From positions 1 through 64,000 of the forward strand of contig MU401564.1 in the NCBI GenBank assembly GCA_022579005.1: a DNA stretch of 64,000 bases. The letters run 5' to 3'. Position 1 is the first letter of the stretch. Each line of letters opens with the position of its first letter. The translations under genes and the position numbers were made by a program. Of the stretch, positions 48,470 through 60,157 are shown one piece after another. Under the pieces are notes generated by a model, which saw nothing but the letters and a program-made list of their open reading frames with translations, was not told the DNA's origin and did not search any database. This DNA comes from Poronia punctata (Eukaryota > Ascomycota > Sordariomycetes > Xylariales > Xylariaceae).

Positions 48470-49975
48470 ATGGCACCACTCATACCCCCAACCCTAGCCT
48501 CTCAAGCCCGCAACATCATATCCTCAGCTCACTCACACGCCATCCAAGCCGGACCACTCGCCATCCGCGCCCTTCTTTTCAATAACCGCGCCGACGACGA
48601 CGATAACAACTCCAACAATGACAATGACAACCCCAAAAACAAAAACCAAAACCCCCAACTCGACCCAACAATCGGCGTGACCGACCCCCAAAACATCAAC
48701 AACACCTTCATATTCGTCCTCTTCGGCCTCATCGGCGCCGCCTTCGTCATAGGCGGCATATGGTTCTTCTTCTGGGCCAAGAACGGCGGCTTCTACTTCA
48801 GGGAGGACGACTGGGACGACTACAAGTCGACCGTGCTGCGTCGTCGCGGCCCCAACGGCACCATCCTCTCGGGCGCCACCGAGAGCACCGATCTGGGCGG
48901 CGGGTCCGTGTATAAAGATGTCGCGGATAACGATAATAGGACCGAATACACGGCCGGTCTGACGGAGATGTCGGCGAGCGATACCGTGAGCACACTTACC
49001 GGCATCACGGCCGGGGCGTCGGATATTGCCGGACGGGAGAGGAGACGGCGGGCGAGGGAGAAGAAGGAGAGGGAACACGAAAAAAGGAGAGAGAAGCGGA
49101 GAAGCGAGAAGGAAGCCAAGAAGAAGAACTCTTCCTCTCGAAGAAAAGTCGGCGAGGACGGTGCCCTAGTCGACGAAGAAGCCGAGGAAGAGGCGCAGAG
49201 GAATCTCCGCGCATACCGTCACGAACGCCCCGCCCGCGTCGGCGGACTCAACAAGGAATTCGAGGGTTCCGAATGGGATGGGTCGACGAATCCGGAAATG
49301 TCGACCATGAGCGGGAGCGAGTACCTCCTTGCCGGTAAACAGGCCACTCCTACTTCTACACCTACCAAAGAAAAAGAAAAGGAGGAAAGAAGTTCTAGAA
49401 AGGCAGGTGGGATCCGTAAAGTCTACAGTACGGCCGATCGCACAGCCATGCGGGAAAACGAACACTTACGCCGCGAGGCTAAACGTCTAGCTGCTGAAAG
49501 GGGACGTTCCACTGCTGCTGCTGCTGCTGCCGCTTCATCAGTCACTGCGTCTTCTTCGGCCGCATCTTCTTCTTCTTCTGCTGGTGGTAATGGTGGTGGA
49601 ATTAGACGGGATTACAGTTTCCAACGCGCCGGAGGTCCTTCATCAAAGAGTCATGTCGGATCAGCCATCTACGAAGAAGAGACTGATTCCATGATCACCG
49701 CTAGCGAGCGAGAGGACAGACGTACTACAAGTCATCATGGACGTGGTTACAGTCAGGGTCGGGGCAAGTATCTCCCTGCCATCAGCTCCGTTGGCGAGAG
49801 CGATATCGGTGATGGAAGTGATCTCGGTACCAAGTCTTATCGGCATTATATCCCCGGCATCTCGTCTTCCAACGGTGCCGAGAGTGCTGATGGTGGTAGT
49901 GCGGTCGGGTCTGATTACGTCGAGGAGCAGCGCAGGAAGCGTGGTGCGCAGAGGTATTCACGACCTGCGAAATAA
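48470..49975 (+). CDS. Single-pass membrane protein of unknown function (501 aa)
   Basis: Intronless. I chose the ATG at 48470 (context CACCATGGC) rather than the in-frame ATG at 48413, which would only add a leader-like peptide. An Asn/Asp-rich stretch (about 40-62) precedes one membrane segment at about 79-103 (FIFVLFGLIGAAFVIGGIWF). The juxtamembrane motif GGFYFREDDWDDYKSTVLRRRGPNG follows in the sequence at about 106-130. The long tail holds a strongly charged Arg/Lys/Glu helix (about 195-235), Ala/Ser tracts from GCT repeats and a Tyr/Ser/Gly-rich end. There is no signal peptide, so the anchor itself probably acts as the targeting signal; the topology is unproven. The membrane segment plus following motif looks conserved among filamentous fungi from memory, but I know no function. 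Confidence 0.78.
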   Translation: MAPLIPPTLASQARNIISSAHSHAIQAGPLAIRALLFNNRADDDDNNSNNDNDNPKNKNQNPQLDPTIGVTDPQNINNTFIFVLFGLIGAAFVIGGIWFFFWAKNGGFYFREDDWDDYKSTVLRRRGPNGTILSGATESTDLGGGSVYKDVADNDNRTEYTAGLTEMSASDTVSTLTGITAGASDIAGRERRRRAREKKEREHEKRREKRRSEKEAKKKNSSSRRKVGEDGALVDEEAEEEAQRNLRAYRHERPARVGGLNKEFEGSEWDGSTNPEMSTMSGSEYLLAGKQATPTSTPTKEKEKEERSSRKAGGIRKVYSTADRTAMRENEHLRREAKRLAAERGRSTAAAAAAASSVTASSSAASSSSSAGGNGGGIRRDYSFQRAGGPSSKSHVGSAIYEEETDSMITASEREDRRTTSHHGRGYSQGRGKYLPAISSVGESDIGDGSDLGTKSYRHYIPGISSSNGAESADGGSAVGSDYVEEQRRKRGAQRYSRPAK

Positions 49976-50758
49976 TCAAGGTTCTCTCACATGTCAATTG
50001 TCAAGGTGGAACTGTGAATAGGCGTTTTGCTTTTGATGGGATGGGTGGGAAAGCTTTAGGTTGTCGACAGCATGCATGTTATGTAGATTGAGAATGGGGC
50101 CTTTCATTCAAGGACACGAGATAATGTAAACAAGTGGCAAGGAACTGATTAGTCAACGAGAATAGGACAAGATTAGCTACCATTACCGTTTCTTGCATGT
50201 CCCATGAAATACGTTGATAAGTAGAAGATGTTGATAAGTACTCGTAGAAGCTCTTGATAATAACATTAGGTTAGTCCATTGTCTAACTAAGATGACGATT
50301 GGCAATGTCAGATATCTCAATTTGGATTCCATACAGTTAGAAAGCCAGAGAGAGGTTGACATCTGGGTTTTAGAAACAAAAGTCGTGAAATCATATCGAG
50401 CAACATCAATCTGATAAGACAGAACAATTCATTTCATGGATAAAAAAGACGAAAAGAAATTGAAAAAGCATCGAGCAAAAATAAAGAAAGCCAAGTGCTG
50501 TACTTGTCATCGCACAAGATCGCCACTCTGGTCAAACATTGTAACAGCATAACACTGTTCGGTCCTCATATCTCGTCAAACATCCCTCCGGCTAGAGAAA
50601 TAATCGATAACGTGGTGCGTTGAGAAAAGGAAAAGAAGTGTCATGGCCCATTGCAACTCGAAGAGTCAACAATGGGTTATACTCGTAGGGAGGAAATATA
50701 ATATTCCTTCCTTTGTAAAACAACGTAATTGAATCGGCCTCGGGTGTCCTCGTCAGTT
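49976..50758. other. Spacer between convergent genes
   Basis: Holds the 3' ends of the membrane-protein gene and of the DUF6590-type gene. Two TACGAGTA-type octamers (50239, 50680). No gene is seen. Confidence 0.6.
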
Positions 50759-52841
50759 TTATTTTTTGTCCTTTCTTTTTCTTCTAGGCTGTTTCAAACT
50801 TTCTTCCCAGCACTTCTTGACCGCATAAGAGACGGTTTCGAAATGCTCATCGGGCACAGATCCGATAAAGAATACTTTAGTATTGTGCTCGATTGTGTCG
50901 AGTTTAGAATAGTTGACGCGCGATTCTTTGGCCAATGTCTCGCCATCGATCCATATATCGAGCGGTACAGGATCGAAACCAAGAGCGGGTTCGCCTGGCT
51001 TGAGCCAGGGGTATTCGGTCGATGAATGAATCACGCCATGCACGCCGGGGCTGACTCCAGGCTTGCAACATGCTCTCAACTCATATGTCAAGATCGGTCT
51101 TTATCCTGGTCAGCGAAGCACTAGGCCATCCAGAAGCGAGAAAGAGAGGAGAGTCCGTACACGCAAGTGCTATGATGGCTCGCGTCCGTCTTCACGATGA
51201 GGAATCTCCGGTAGCCCACGTGAAATGGGCCCAATGACGGATCAGCCAGAGTCTGGAATCCGGTTGGCGCGATACTGTGCGCATGCGACTGTCCCCTTGG
51301 CTGGGCCCAATAGACCTTGAAAACCTATAACTGACCCGTCAACAACTATACCTCTTTCCCCCCTATTCTTGCCTCTTGCTCTTGGGGTGATACTGACACG
51401 GCCGGGAACGAACTTGCTGGAATGTTCGACCTTGAAACCTGCTTCTATTAGCACCATACCTGATCCAAGGCGTCTTCCTTGACTCACGGGGGTCTGTGGG
51501 CTCGGGTCGGCGCAATCCTGTTAAGTGCGTCATCGATGTGTTCGAGTTGTTATAGTTCGGCCTTCCTCCATAGTCGAATTGGGACGTGTTTCCAAAGTAC
51601 GTTGATGAGCCGGGTGTTACTCGCGGTGTCATACCTATATCTGATCAATCACTACATACATACTGTCTGGCTTTGGAGAATATACGCTATGACTTGTGAG
51701 ACCTACTGAGACTAAAGGCATTGGCGAAACTTTGTCGCTGTCCATAGCGGGGTCCTGGATATGATGGCCCGGAATAGGGTGGTTCACCATTGCGTCTTTG
51801 GGTAAAATCCGTTGCAAGACCGTGGTTTATAGTATGCTCGACTGGAAGTGCTGTGCCATAATTTATTCCATGTCCGCCCGAGCCAACAGGGCCAAAGCCA
51901 CCACTGCCCCCTGAACTGATCGGAAACGTTCCTATTTGTCTGCTCAGCAGTGTCCGTGTATGGCGCAAAACGTCATGGGATACCAACCGCTATTCAATGA
52001 AGTAGATTGAGATGTGGAATAATACGTCCCAGGCACAGGCGTGTCATGGCCGTCTTCATCCTGACCCAACTCATCGTTTCCTACTCCTTCGCCATGGCCT
52101 CCGTCCGGACCTACAGGTGTCAGCATGGCCCTCTCTACAGAGTACGTGAGGGGCTTAATAGTTACCGGTCGGGTTATACCCACCAGGTGAGTTACCAAAC
52201 CCCGTTGCCGTTGCTGTCCCAAGTCCAGTACTATTCTCCCCCTCGCCTAGTAAGGCGTTATGAGAGACACCACTTAATGCCCCTTGCCCGTAGCCCTGGG
52301 GGTTATTATGGCCTGTATTGTGCGTATATCCTGGAGAATTGGAAAGGTTGTACGCTGAGAGAGCGGTGTATGAGCATGATAGGTAGTAGTTCGGGGCGGG
52401 AGCGGCGTCTCTTACATGTGTACCCTCCTGATAAGCCGGTCTGCGCCGAGGACGCCGTGTTGTGGCCGCCGTCATAAGTGCTAAGACCTCCGAAGCCACT
52501 TGCCAGCTGGTCCATATTGGCTTGTGGGGGATAGCTAGAACCATCTCCCCCTCATGGCGCAAGAAAAAGTCAGCTTGACATATACATTAGTCTGTACGAC
52601 TAACCAAGTCATCGGTTCCACAACACACCTCGCCACCCGTACTGTTCAGATTGGTATCCTCTATCCTGCCCGGGCCATTGGGTATTATCACCGCTCCATC
52701 CGTCCCACTGTTGGGGACTGGCATCCCTTGATGTATGTCTTCTACCGTGCATTGTACCGTTGGCGAGGCAGCATACGACGCAGAAAGGGGTCGGTTTTGG
52801 AGCTCAAAGGGACCACAGCCAGCTCGGCTCCGTGACGCCAT
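50759..52841 (-). CDS. DUF6590-type protein, ten exons (reassembled, 513 aa)
   Basis: Exons on the minus strand: 52841-52777, 52726-52629, 52550-52416, 52354-52166, 52110-51984, 51942-51707, 51634-51488, 51438-51398, 51324-51161 and 51098-50759. All junctions keep frame and most have clear donors (GTAAGA, GTAACT, GTGAGT, GTAGGT, GTACGG). The N-terminal two thirds are Gly/Ser/Tyr/Asn-rich and disordered. The last four exons encode a folded domain from about residue 333: FKVEHSSKFVPGRVFKVYW, GYRRFLIVKTDASHHSTCVP, ILTYELRACCKPGV, and SRVNYSKLDTIEHNTKVFFI. That order matches my knowledge of DUF6590, a fungal domain of unknown function. Less certain are exon 1 with its donor GTATGC, the exon 2 donor GTGTGT, and the short 41-bp intron before 51942. 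Confidence 0.72.
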
Positions 52842-55071
52842 GTCTCGTCTTAAATACACAATGCGGCTCGTTTGATTTTACTCTGGCGGCCTGGCCCCGA
52901 GTCTTCAAGAGCATAAGCTAGCTCCTGAGCTTCTGAGCGGTCGGTCTAGGAGGCCACGCCAAGTTTTTGATACTCGGCGTACGCTGCCACCTGCACTCAT
53001 ATGATTCGGCAGATCACCCCTGACTTGGACGTGGGCAGTGGGATCTGGAGGTTATGTTTGCTTTACCAGAAGAACGAGACACGACATTCGACATGCAGTT
53101 GGTAATCAGACGACTGCACACTCACACGATACTTGCTCAGGTACCTTGAGCGGAATTGAGACGTCCCTAGGGTACTGCAAGCATGGGATGACCCAGTACA
53201 CAGTAGGCAGGGGTAGACTGCACATGGGTCTCAAAAAGGCAAGTAGAACCCCAGACACCTGGGGGTCCAATAGACATGTAGTCACTGCTGTGTGTCTGGC
53301 TACGTCTCGAAAGGTAGCAGAAAAGTTGGTGTGTCCGCTGCATTTCAAGTCGGGGTTCATATCATGGTATGGATCTGTAGCAAACATCAGCACACAACAA
53401 TTATGGTATAATAGCCGTTATGTATAGCATGGCGCAAATGAATAATCCGGATGGAATCAAGAAGGAGGTGGAAGGGGAGAGGAACATGGGCAACCCTAGC
53501 CGTCCTCGAGAATTTCCGAGCAAATAGAGACAGAAGGAAAACTTGCCACCAATAAGGCTCTGCAGATTTCCCGAAGTTATGGGTACATCTAAAAGGTAGG
53601 TATCACGCAAACACTATAGATATGACCATGACACCATACCGCTGCATTGTAGGTACATACATACATGTAAGTAAACGCTGATCCTATAGCCTTTATCTCG
53701 AGAGACGCGTGTGCGACAAAGCAAACAACCGTATCGAGGAGTGCAAGTGGGCTGAAAGTCGACAACAGAGAAAGGATTCGAGAGGGAGAAACAGATAACA
53801 AATTGAGGCTCTGCGTGGGTATGGGTAGCATCAGCTCCCATTTCCCCAGGGTCTTGTTGATGTACGTGTTCACGCGGACAGTCGGGGACGAGTATAATTG
53901 GGAATGCAACATGCAAGGCATCCAACAGACCGATCAGCATGCGTCTTACCCAGCATATTACCGACCAGTAATTCGGGGTGTCACTTCCGGGGTGCAGACA
54001 TATTGTGACTATTAGGAAGAGTCTAATTGGTAGAACGGATTGCGCCTGAAATGAGGCATTCCTGCCGGGAAGAACTTAAGAAGTGGGAGCAAAATCTCAC
54101 CACTCTCACTTGATCGCACCTGCTATGTGTACTCGTAATTGATCGTTACTGACATCTGGGTAGTACGGTAGAGATGGCTTACGGTATTACCTCGACTATG
54201 GCTTGATGATGTGCAGGTGGAGACCAGTCCGTCATTTACGGTGCTTACATCCGTTTCTGTTTCTGTTACCACATACGCCTTTTACCCCGGTTGAATCTTG
54301 AGTACCTACCTAAAGTGAGTAATGTGAAGCAATATCAAACACTCAGTAACGCTAGTGTCACCTCACCCCAAGAGGTCGGGATACCATGAATCCATGATAC
54401 CCTAATGAGGCGAAGGGTAGGCCACCCACTCACCCATCGTTAGGATACCTACCATGGTCCTTTGTGAACTCTTCCTTGTCCTGCTTATGTGCTTCCTAAT
54501 CTACTTTTCTTGCTGCTTTCTCATTTTGCTCATTTCCTTCCAACTACCAGGGACCACACGTGGCCACACGTGCCGCCCTCGTTTACCCATCTGCTGTACT
54601 ACCTAGGGCTTGCCCAGCTCATTCAGCAAATTACACCTGCTTGCCCTGACTCTAGTCATTCACTAGCCAATCTCTGGTGTCTTTACTTCTCAGTTACACG
54701 AGAGGGATAACTTACCTTTTGATTACTAAAGACAGGGACCAATAAGTGCCAATCCCGAACCCTAGTCCAAGCCTTGGTTCAAGCCATCGCCTCTCCCTAC
54801 GTGCTCATCCATACCTGTGCATACATCTACGTCCCTATCTAGTATTTTCCAAAGGGACGGGCCGGAAGGTCTTTGCATTCTAGGACCGCCCAATAGCTTG
54901 TCCGTACCTTTTTGTCTTCATTATTGTTTTATCGATGGTCAACACAACTGCGTCTCTGGTCTTTGCACTCCCAATAATAAAGATATTGGCCTATGCAAGC
55001 CGCTTAGAAGCATTTCATGTCTAAGCGACGGCCAGGATGATTAGTAACTCCTTAGCAACAGCTCATCCGTC
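52842..55071. other. Intergenic spacer, 2.2 kb
   Basis: Divergent region between the DUF6590-type gene and the coiled-coil gene. Frames up to 129 aa on both strands show nothing recognisable. One TACGAGTA-type octamer at 54130. Confidence 0.6.
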
Positions 55072-56943
55072 ATGGCCTACGACGTAAACTTCTCATCCGA
55101 CTCGCCTGGGTTCTTACAAGACTCAAGCTTAACCGATCCCGACAACTACTCATCCACCTCGGGCATTTCTGAGGAACTACATATCGGACTTTCGCCACGC
55201 CCGAAGCTGCCATTCGGCCTTTTGGGCCCCTCGTATTTAAAGTCCCAGCCACTGGACTCGGCCCAGAAATCTTCGGTGCCGTCTTTTGCAGTATCCTATC
55301 CTCACCAAGCAGAGCGTCAAGTACCAGCACGAGACCGAGATAGATGGTATCATGTCGGTGATGATAAGAGTCTCGACGAAGACCAGGGCAGCTATTATAG
55401 CTCCCTGTCAGGGGGTGAGCAGGCAAAAGTCGACGCCCGCAATGCGTCAGAACGCCTTCAACATGGTACAAAACAATTCCTGGAACTTGAGAAACAACAG
55501 TCTTCGTTACTGGCCGTCCTAAGCCAGATTCGATCAAAACTGTCCCAAACTCGTACTCTGCGCCAAGCCAAAGATAAAGCCAGCCAGGAGTTCATGGCTG
55601 CTGCCGAGGCGCTGGCCTCAAGTCACCCCCAACTACAAGTACTACAGGAACTTTATGCTTCCTTGCAACATAGTCATATGCAATACCAAGAAGCTGAAGA
55701 GCAACTGGAAAGTATTGTGGATGAATATCAACATGCCCGGCAGGTACAGGGATCAGAGCCCGAGTTAAGGATTGAATCTACGTCCGAAGTAGAATCAGAA
55801 TCAGATTTGAATCTACAATCAGACAAGGGCCAGATACGTCCGAGTGTTGATGAAGAGGGCGACGGTGGTAGAAATCCCAACCGAACCGGAGACTCAGACA
55901 TGGCTCTAAAGGGCATCAGTGGCGAGCGGCCGGGGGCTATATTTCCACTGTACCAAAAACTGCAGAGGGTCTTTGGAGAGCTACAGCTTGCTCGGGAGCT
56001 ATTGGTCCACACGCAAGCGAAGCGCGAGGCACTTTGTGCTCAGAAAACTCAACCCTTGATGGGAGAGACTCTAGAATTGCTAGAAAGCTATGGCGAAGCC
56101 GGGAGAAGAAAGGCGCTCGAGATGAGAGAGATGACAATCATAACTGAAGAAGAGAGGGAACTCTTAGAGTTATATGATGGACTAGAGAAGACGGCAAGGC
56201 AGAGGATCGAGACTTATACCGATCAGTTCAAGTCGTTGCGACAGCAGTGCAAAGAAGAAGGCGTATTACCCTCCCATTCCCCTTTTCAAGACGAGAGATT
56301 TGGGTTCGACATATTTTACTTTGATGAAATTGCCCTCCCATACGGGCCGCCTGGTCCACGTGGATTTGGTCCGCAGGGTCCACCTGGCCCGCCTATTCAT
56401 TCCCGTAGCAACGGCCAATACCCCACTCTAGCACATCCCGTCTTTCCTCTCCTTCTATCAAACCCCAGCCATATCCTCTATGACTTTCCCATGACAGCGG
56501 TGCAGTTGGTCAGCGTGGCTCTGCAGTTGCCTCCAGAGGAAGGGTTCAGGGAAAGACTAATCAAGGAAGCTGCGCACGAAGCTGGCATGCAGTCCTTATT
56601 ATCAAGAATCGAGCCCAAGGATAAAAAGGACGCGGTCAATTACTGGTTAATGCACAAGCTCTACCAATCCACCATGGAGGTGCAGTTGCTCTGGACGATA
56701 TTCCACGCCAGACTGAGCGTATTAGATGTCGAGGGTTGGCAAAGGGACGTCCTTTATCATTGGTGGCGTGATGACATCCCCTCTCTTGAATCAGCAGCTG
56801 TGGTGACTAGTTATGGAACAGCCGGGGCCGAAGTCGAGTACAACGAAAGTGCCGACTCTGGCGTCGCTTTCGACACGTTTCCATATTCAGACTCGGGCCA
56901 ATTGGATCGTATCCGAGATTGGACTCTGGATGACTGGGAGTAA
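55072..56943 (+). CDS. Coiled-coil protein of unknown function (623 aa)
   Basis: Intronless, start MAYDVNFSSDSPG. Order: Ser/Asp-rich N-terminus (1-115); a long helical coiled coil (about 117-225, RLQHGTKQFLELEKQQSSLL and following); an acidic linker (230-275); a second coiled coil (about 290-395); a short collagen-like PPGPRGFGPQGPPGPP linker (427-441); and a Leu/Trp-rich folded C-terminal domain (about 450-570, including DAVNYWLMHKLYQSTMEVQL). The protein ends with DWTLDDWE. There is no signal peptide, so the collagen-like stretch is probably a flexible linker rather than secreted collagen. I do not recognise a family; a cytoskeletal, spindle or trafficking scaffold is possible but unproven. 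Confidence 0.82.
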   Translation: MAYDVNFSSDSPGFLQDSSLTDPDNYSSTSGISEELHIGLSPRPKLPFGLLGPSYLKSQPLDSAQKSSVPSFAVSYPHQAERQVPARDRDRWYHVGDDKSLDEDQGSYYSSLSGGEQAKVDARNASERLQHGTKQFLELEKQQSSLLAVLSQIRSKLSQTRTLRQAKDKASQEFMAAAEALASSHPQLQVLQELYASLQHSHMQYQEAEEQLESIVDEYQHARQVQGSEPELRIESTSEVESESDLNLQSDKGQIRPSVDEEGDGGRNPNRTGDSDMALKGISGERPGAIFPLYQKLQRVFGELQLARELLVHTQAKREALCAQKTQPLMGETLELLESYGEAGRRKALEMREMTIITEEERELLELYDGLEKTARQRIETYTDQFKSLRQQCKEEGVLPSHSPFQDERFGFDIFYFDEIALPYGPPGPRGFGPQGPPGPPIHSRSNGQYPTLAHPVFPLLLSNPSHILYDFPMTAVQLVSVALQLPPEEGFRERLIKEAAHEAGMQSLLSRIEPKDKKDAVNYWLMHKLYQSTMEVQLLWTIFHARLSVLDVEGWQRDVLYHWWRDDIPSLESAAVVTSYGTAGAEVEYNESADSGVAFDTFPYSDSGQLDRIRDWTLDDWE

Positions 56944-58889
56944 GCAGACGGTCATATTATTGTCGCCACATCGCCGAGCGCTTGTGGCGTGCTAGTTGTA
57001 TTTTGTATCAAACACCGTCTCCTGGCTTCCCCGCGCCCCCTTTTTGGTCTTTTTTTTCTTTTCTTTTTCCTCTCCCCTCTTTTCCTTGGACAGCTTATAC
57101 CCATGTCATCTTTCCTCCTATTCGGCACCGAACATGAATGTCACGTTGGTGTCTTTTCACATGTTTATGAAATATACCCAGAGCTCGAAGTTTACTACCT
57201 TGAAGGATTATTCGACTCATTGATTTCTTTTGGCCTAAACTAGCTGTACCGCTTTATGAATTGGCGAGAAAATAAGGGGAAAAGGAGGGTTCCCATGACA
57301 TATGTGTATAAAGTCAGGACCACATTTCTACGATATAGCTGGAGCGCATTGTCGCGACTCGATAGAGTGAAGGATCTATTTACCCAACTTAATGTATTGT
57401 CCCTACCTAAATCCTAAATCCTGCATATGACTCGTCTGATATGACATGTATGCGCAATCCCGCATAAGTAAGGCCGTATACTATCATCACCCCTCCAATC
57501 GCGAACACCATTTCCCTCTAAATTTAGAGGTGGCGACGTGATACAGGTCTCACCCCAGATAATGCAACGTACCTGAGGATCTATCTATCTATACGAGGCA
57601 AAGAAAGAAATAATGTCTTGTAATTAAATCAATCAACCCTCGAGAGTCGAGATTTAAAAAAAAAAAACCGGCTACTTACACTCGATATATGCAAGCTTCC
57701 CTTGACGAATGTCATGGCCCGTCTCGGCTGGACCCCTCGTTTTAAACTGGTGTAAGTATACAGGCTAAGGTAGGTTAGGTTACGAGGACGAGTAGAAGCA
57801 GTTTAGTCGAGACAAGAGACATAAGCAACAAAGACGAGGGGGAAAAAATAAAAGAAATGGGATGGGAGGTTTTTTTTTTTTTTTTTTGGCTGCGAAGACT
57901 GAAGGAGGGTGCAATAGGTAGGTAGGATCAGGGATAAGCAAGGGCTCTGGTTTTTAAGGGGGGGTGACTTAAACGGAACAGAACGGAACGGAACAGAATG
58001 GAGAGTAGGTAGGTAGGTAGGTAGATACACGTAAGCTTTTGATAGTAACAGTAACAGTAACAGTGACAGTGACATTGTGTCTACTGCGCAAGACTATACA
58101 TAGTTTATCTGCGCTTTTGTTTATTATACCTATATATATATATCCATAACTTTGACTATGACTGTGGTCACTGGTAATTATACTGTACCTACCTCGCCAT
58201 GTTACCTAGGTAGGTAACCTAGTGGAATCTACTACGTACTTAACTTACCTAACCTACCTTCTTACCTATCCTAGACGAAAACCCTTTCGGCGGAGTGATA
58301 TTCAGGCCATCCACGTACCGTAGATTAGTGAGGTAGATAGATAGGTACTTTAGATAGAGTGGGTGTGTGGTGTGGTGTGGGAAGAAGTCAGATACTCGCG
58401 GAGTAGGGAAACGGTGGTTTTCCGGGGGCGATGCGAGATACCTAGGTAGGTACTTTAAATACTTACGTATCACGCCTAGTGGAAGGGGTTTTTATCGCCT
58501 GGGTACTTAATGAATGCCGCATGCGAGATATATACCTGACCTAGATCTATGTGCTCAACTGGACAGTTATAGGGTAAGGTAGGTAAGAAGGTAAGGAAGT
58601 TGGGGTAAGGGAAAATAGAATATATCCATGTAGATCTATTTCCGAGGGTACATACATACCAGTATATAGCCAACTTTGTTGACGAAAGAAAGAAATGACT
58701 TCAAGGAGGGATAACAAGGGGTAGGGGGTAGGTAGGGGGTATGTCAAAAAAGAAGAAGAAGACATGCGGAACGACCCGTTTTCTACGAGTAAAGGGGGTA
58801 AGGTAAGCAAAAAGGGAAACGAACAAACGTCACTAGGTAGTACAAGTAAGGCTTTTCCGTATTTGAGTGGAAGTGGAAAACGGATAGAT

Positions 58890-58913
58890 GGTTGGATGGA
58901 TGGATGGATGGAT
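58890..58913. repeat. (GGAT)n tetranucleotide microsatellite
   Basis: About six GATG/GGAT units in the spacer between convergent genes. Confidence 0.85.
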
Positions 58914-59710
58914 GTAACGGTCTTCTTTTCTCAATTTATTGGAGTTTTAACGTAAACGGAACGTAAGGAATTGGGGCTGTCGGTTTAGTTCGCAGCTACC
59001 TAACCTAGTACCTACCTAGCTGCTGGGGAAGAAAGGAAGGAAGGAAGGAAGGAGGGGGAGGAGGGAAAGGGGGGGCAGGGGTGCCGTGGTGTGTATCTTA
59101 TGTAAGCCAGCCAGTCAGTCAGTCGGTAGGTTCGTTTGTTCGTATGTAGGCTGGGGGTACCTTATCGTATCGTATCTCGCTTTGAAAAGCTTGTCTATAG
59201 GATTTCAAACGTGTAGTATCGTAGGCAAGACGTGCCGATGTGAGTAAGTGTATGTTGTGTAGAGTTGAAAGCAAAATATCCATCCATCCATGCCCATCTA
59301 TCAACAGCTCCTGCAAGACATTCTAGTACATGTATGTAAGGTAGCCTGTCTTGAATGCAACCACAACAATCCCTTTTGCGAACGCGCACCATCTACCTGC
59401 TTGCCTCACGCGACATTGACAATACCACGCACGCTCTAGAAATGAATGAGATGAAATGCAATGTGACGCCATTTTCAGAATCCTGGTACACGTTCAACAT
59501 CGTATGAGGCTCTAGGCCATATACCTAGTGTTTCCTAGGTTAAAAATCCGTCTCCCTATTTCGAAGTTGAGGACAATGCGCTTGCTGGCTTGGAAGTATA
59601 CGTGACCACTCCTTCGTAATATACCTGCGACAGACAGTCATGCACGTCTGCGGTTTCCCGTCCCTCTTTCGATGCAACTAGCCGAGTGGAAAAGGAACAA
59701 GAATAAGACG

Positions 59711-59788
59711 GTGAAGTGAAGTGAAGTGAAGTGAAGTGAAGTGAAGTGAAGTGAAGTGAAGTGAAGTGAAGTGAAGTGAAGTGAAGTG
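59711..59788. repeat. (GTGAA)n pentanucleotide minisatellite, about 16 copies
   Basis: Near-perfect tandem GTGAA units, with no sequence between copies. The reverse strand gives an open frame of repeated LHFTS peptides, which I regard as a repeat artefact. Confidence 0.95.
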
Positions 59789-60133
59789 AGTGAGTGCTTC
59801 CTTCACCCACAATCAAGCGGCTTCACCCCCTTATCCTTGGCGTCTCTTCTTCCATCATCCTATCTTTAACAGGTGCTTATGCAAGGGGGCAAAGGATAGG
59901 ATCTCATAAGCAAAAATGTCGGTCAAGCCCATCCATTCCCGTCGTTACTGCCCTGCTCCTCTTTTCCTCCACCGGTAGATTTAACAGCCGGCTCCGTTTT
60001 TTCCTCCATGGTTGATAAAAGTAATGTCGAGATCTCGGTCAATTGAATCGAATCGAATCTATTTTGAGGCTCAAAATGAGGATGATGATGCGGAGGTCAT
60101 GTTACATCCATCTCCATCTCTTTCCCCTCGGGG

Positions 60134-60157
60134 TTGCGTGCGTGCGTGCGTGCGTCG
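60134..60157. repeat. (GTGC)n tetranucleotide run
   Basis: Five tandem GTGC units; no coding association. Confidence 0.85.

Noticed and set aside
59556..59816. 86-aa frame with LHFTS repeats
   Set aside because: Artefact of the GTGAA array on the reverse strand.
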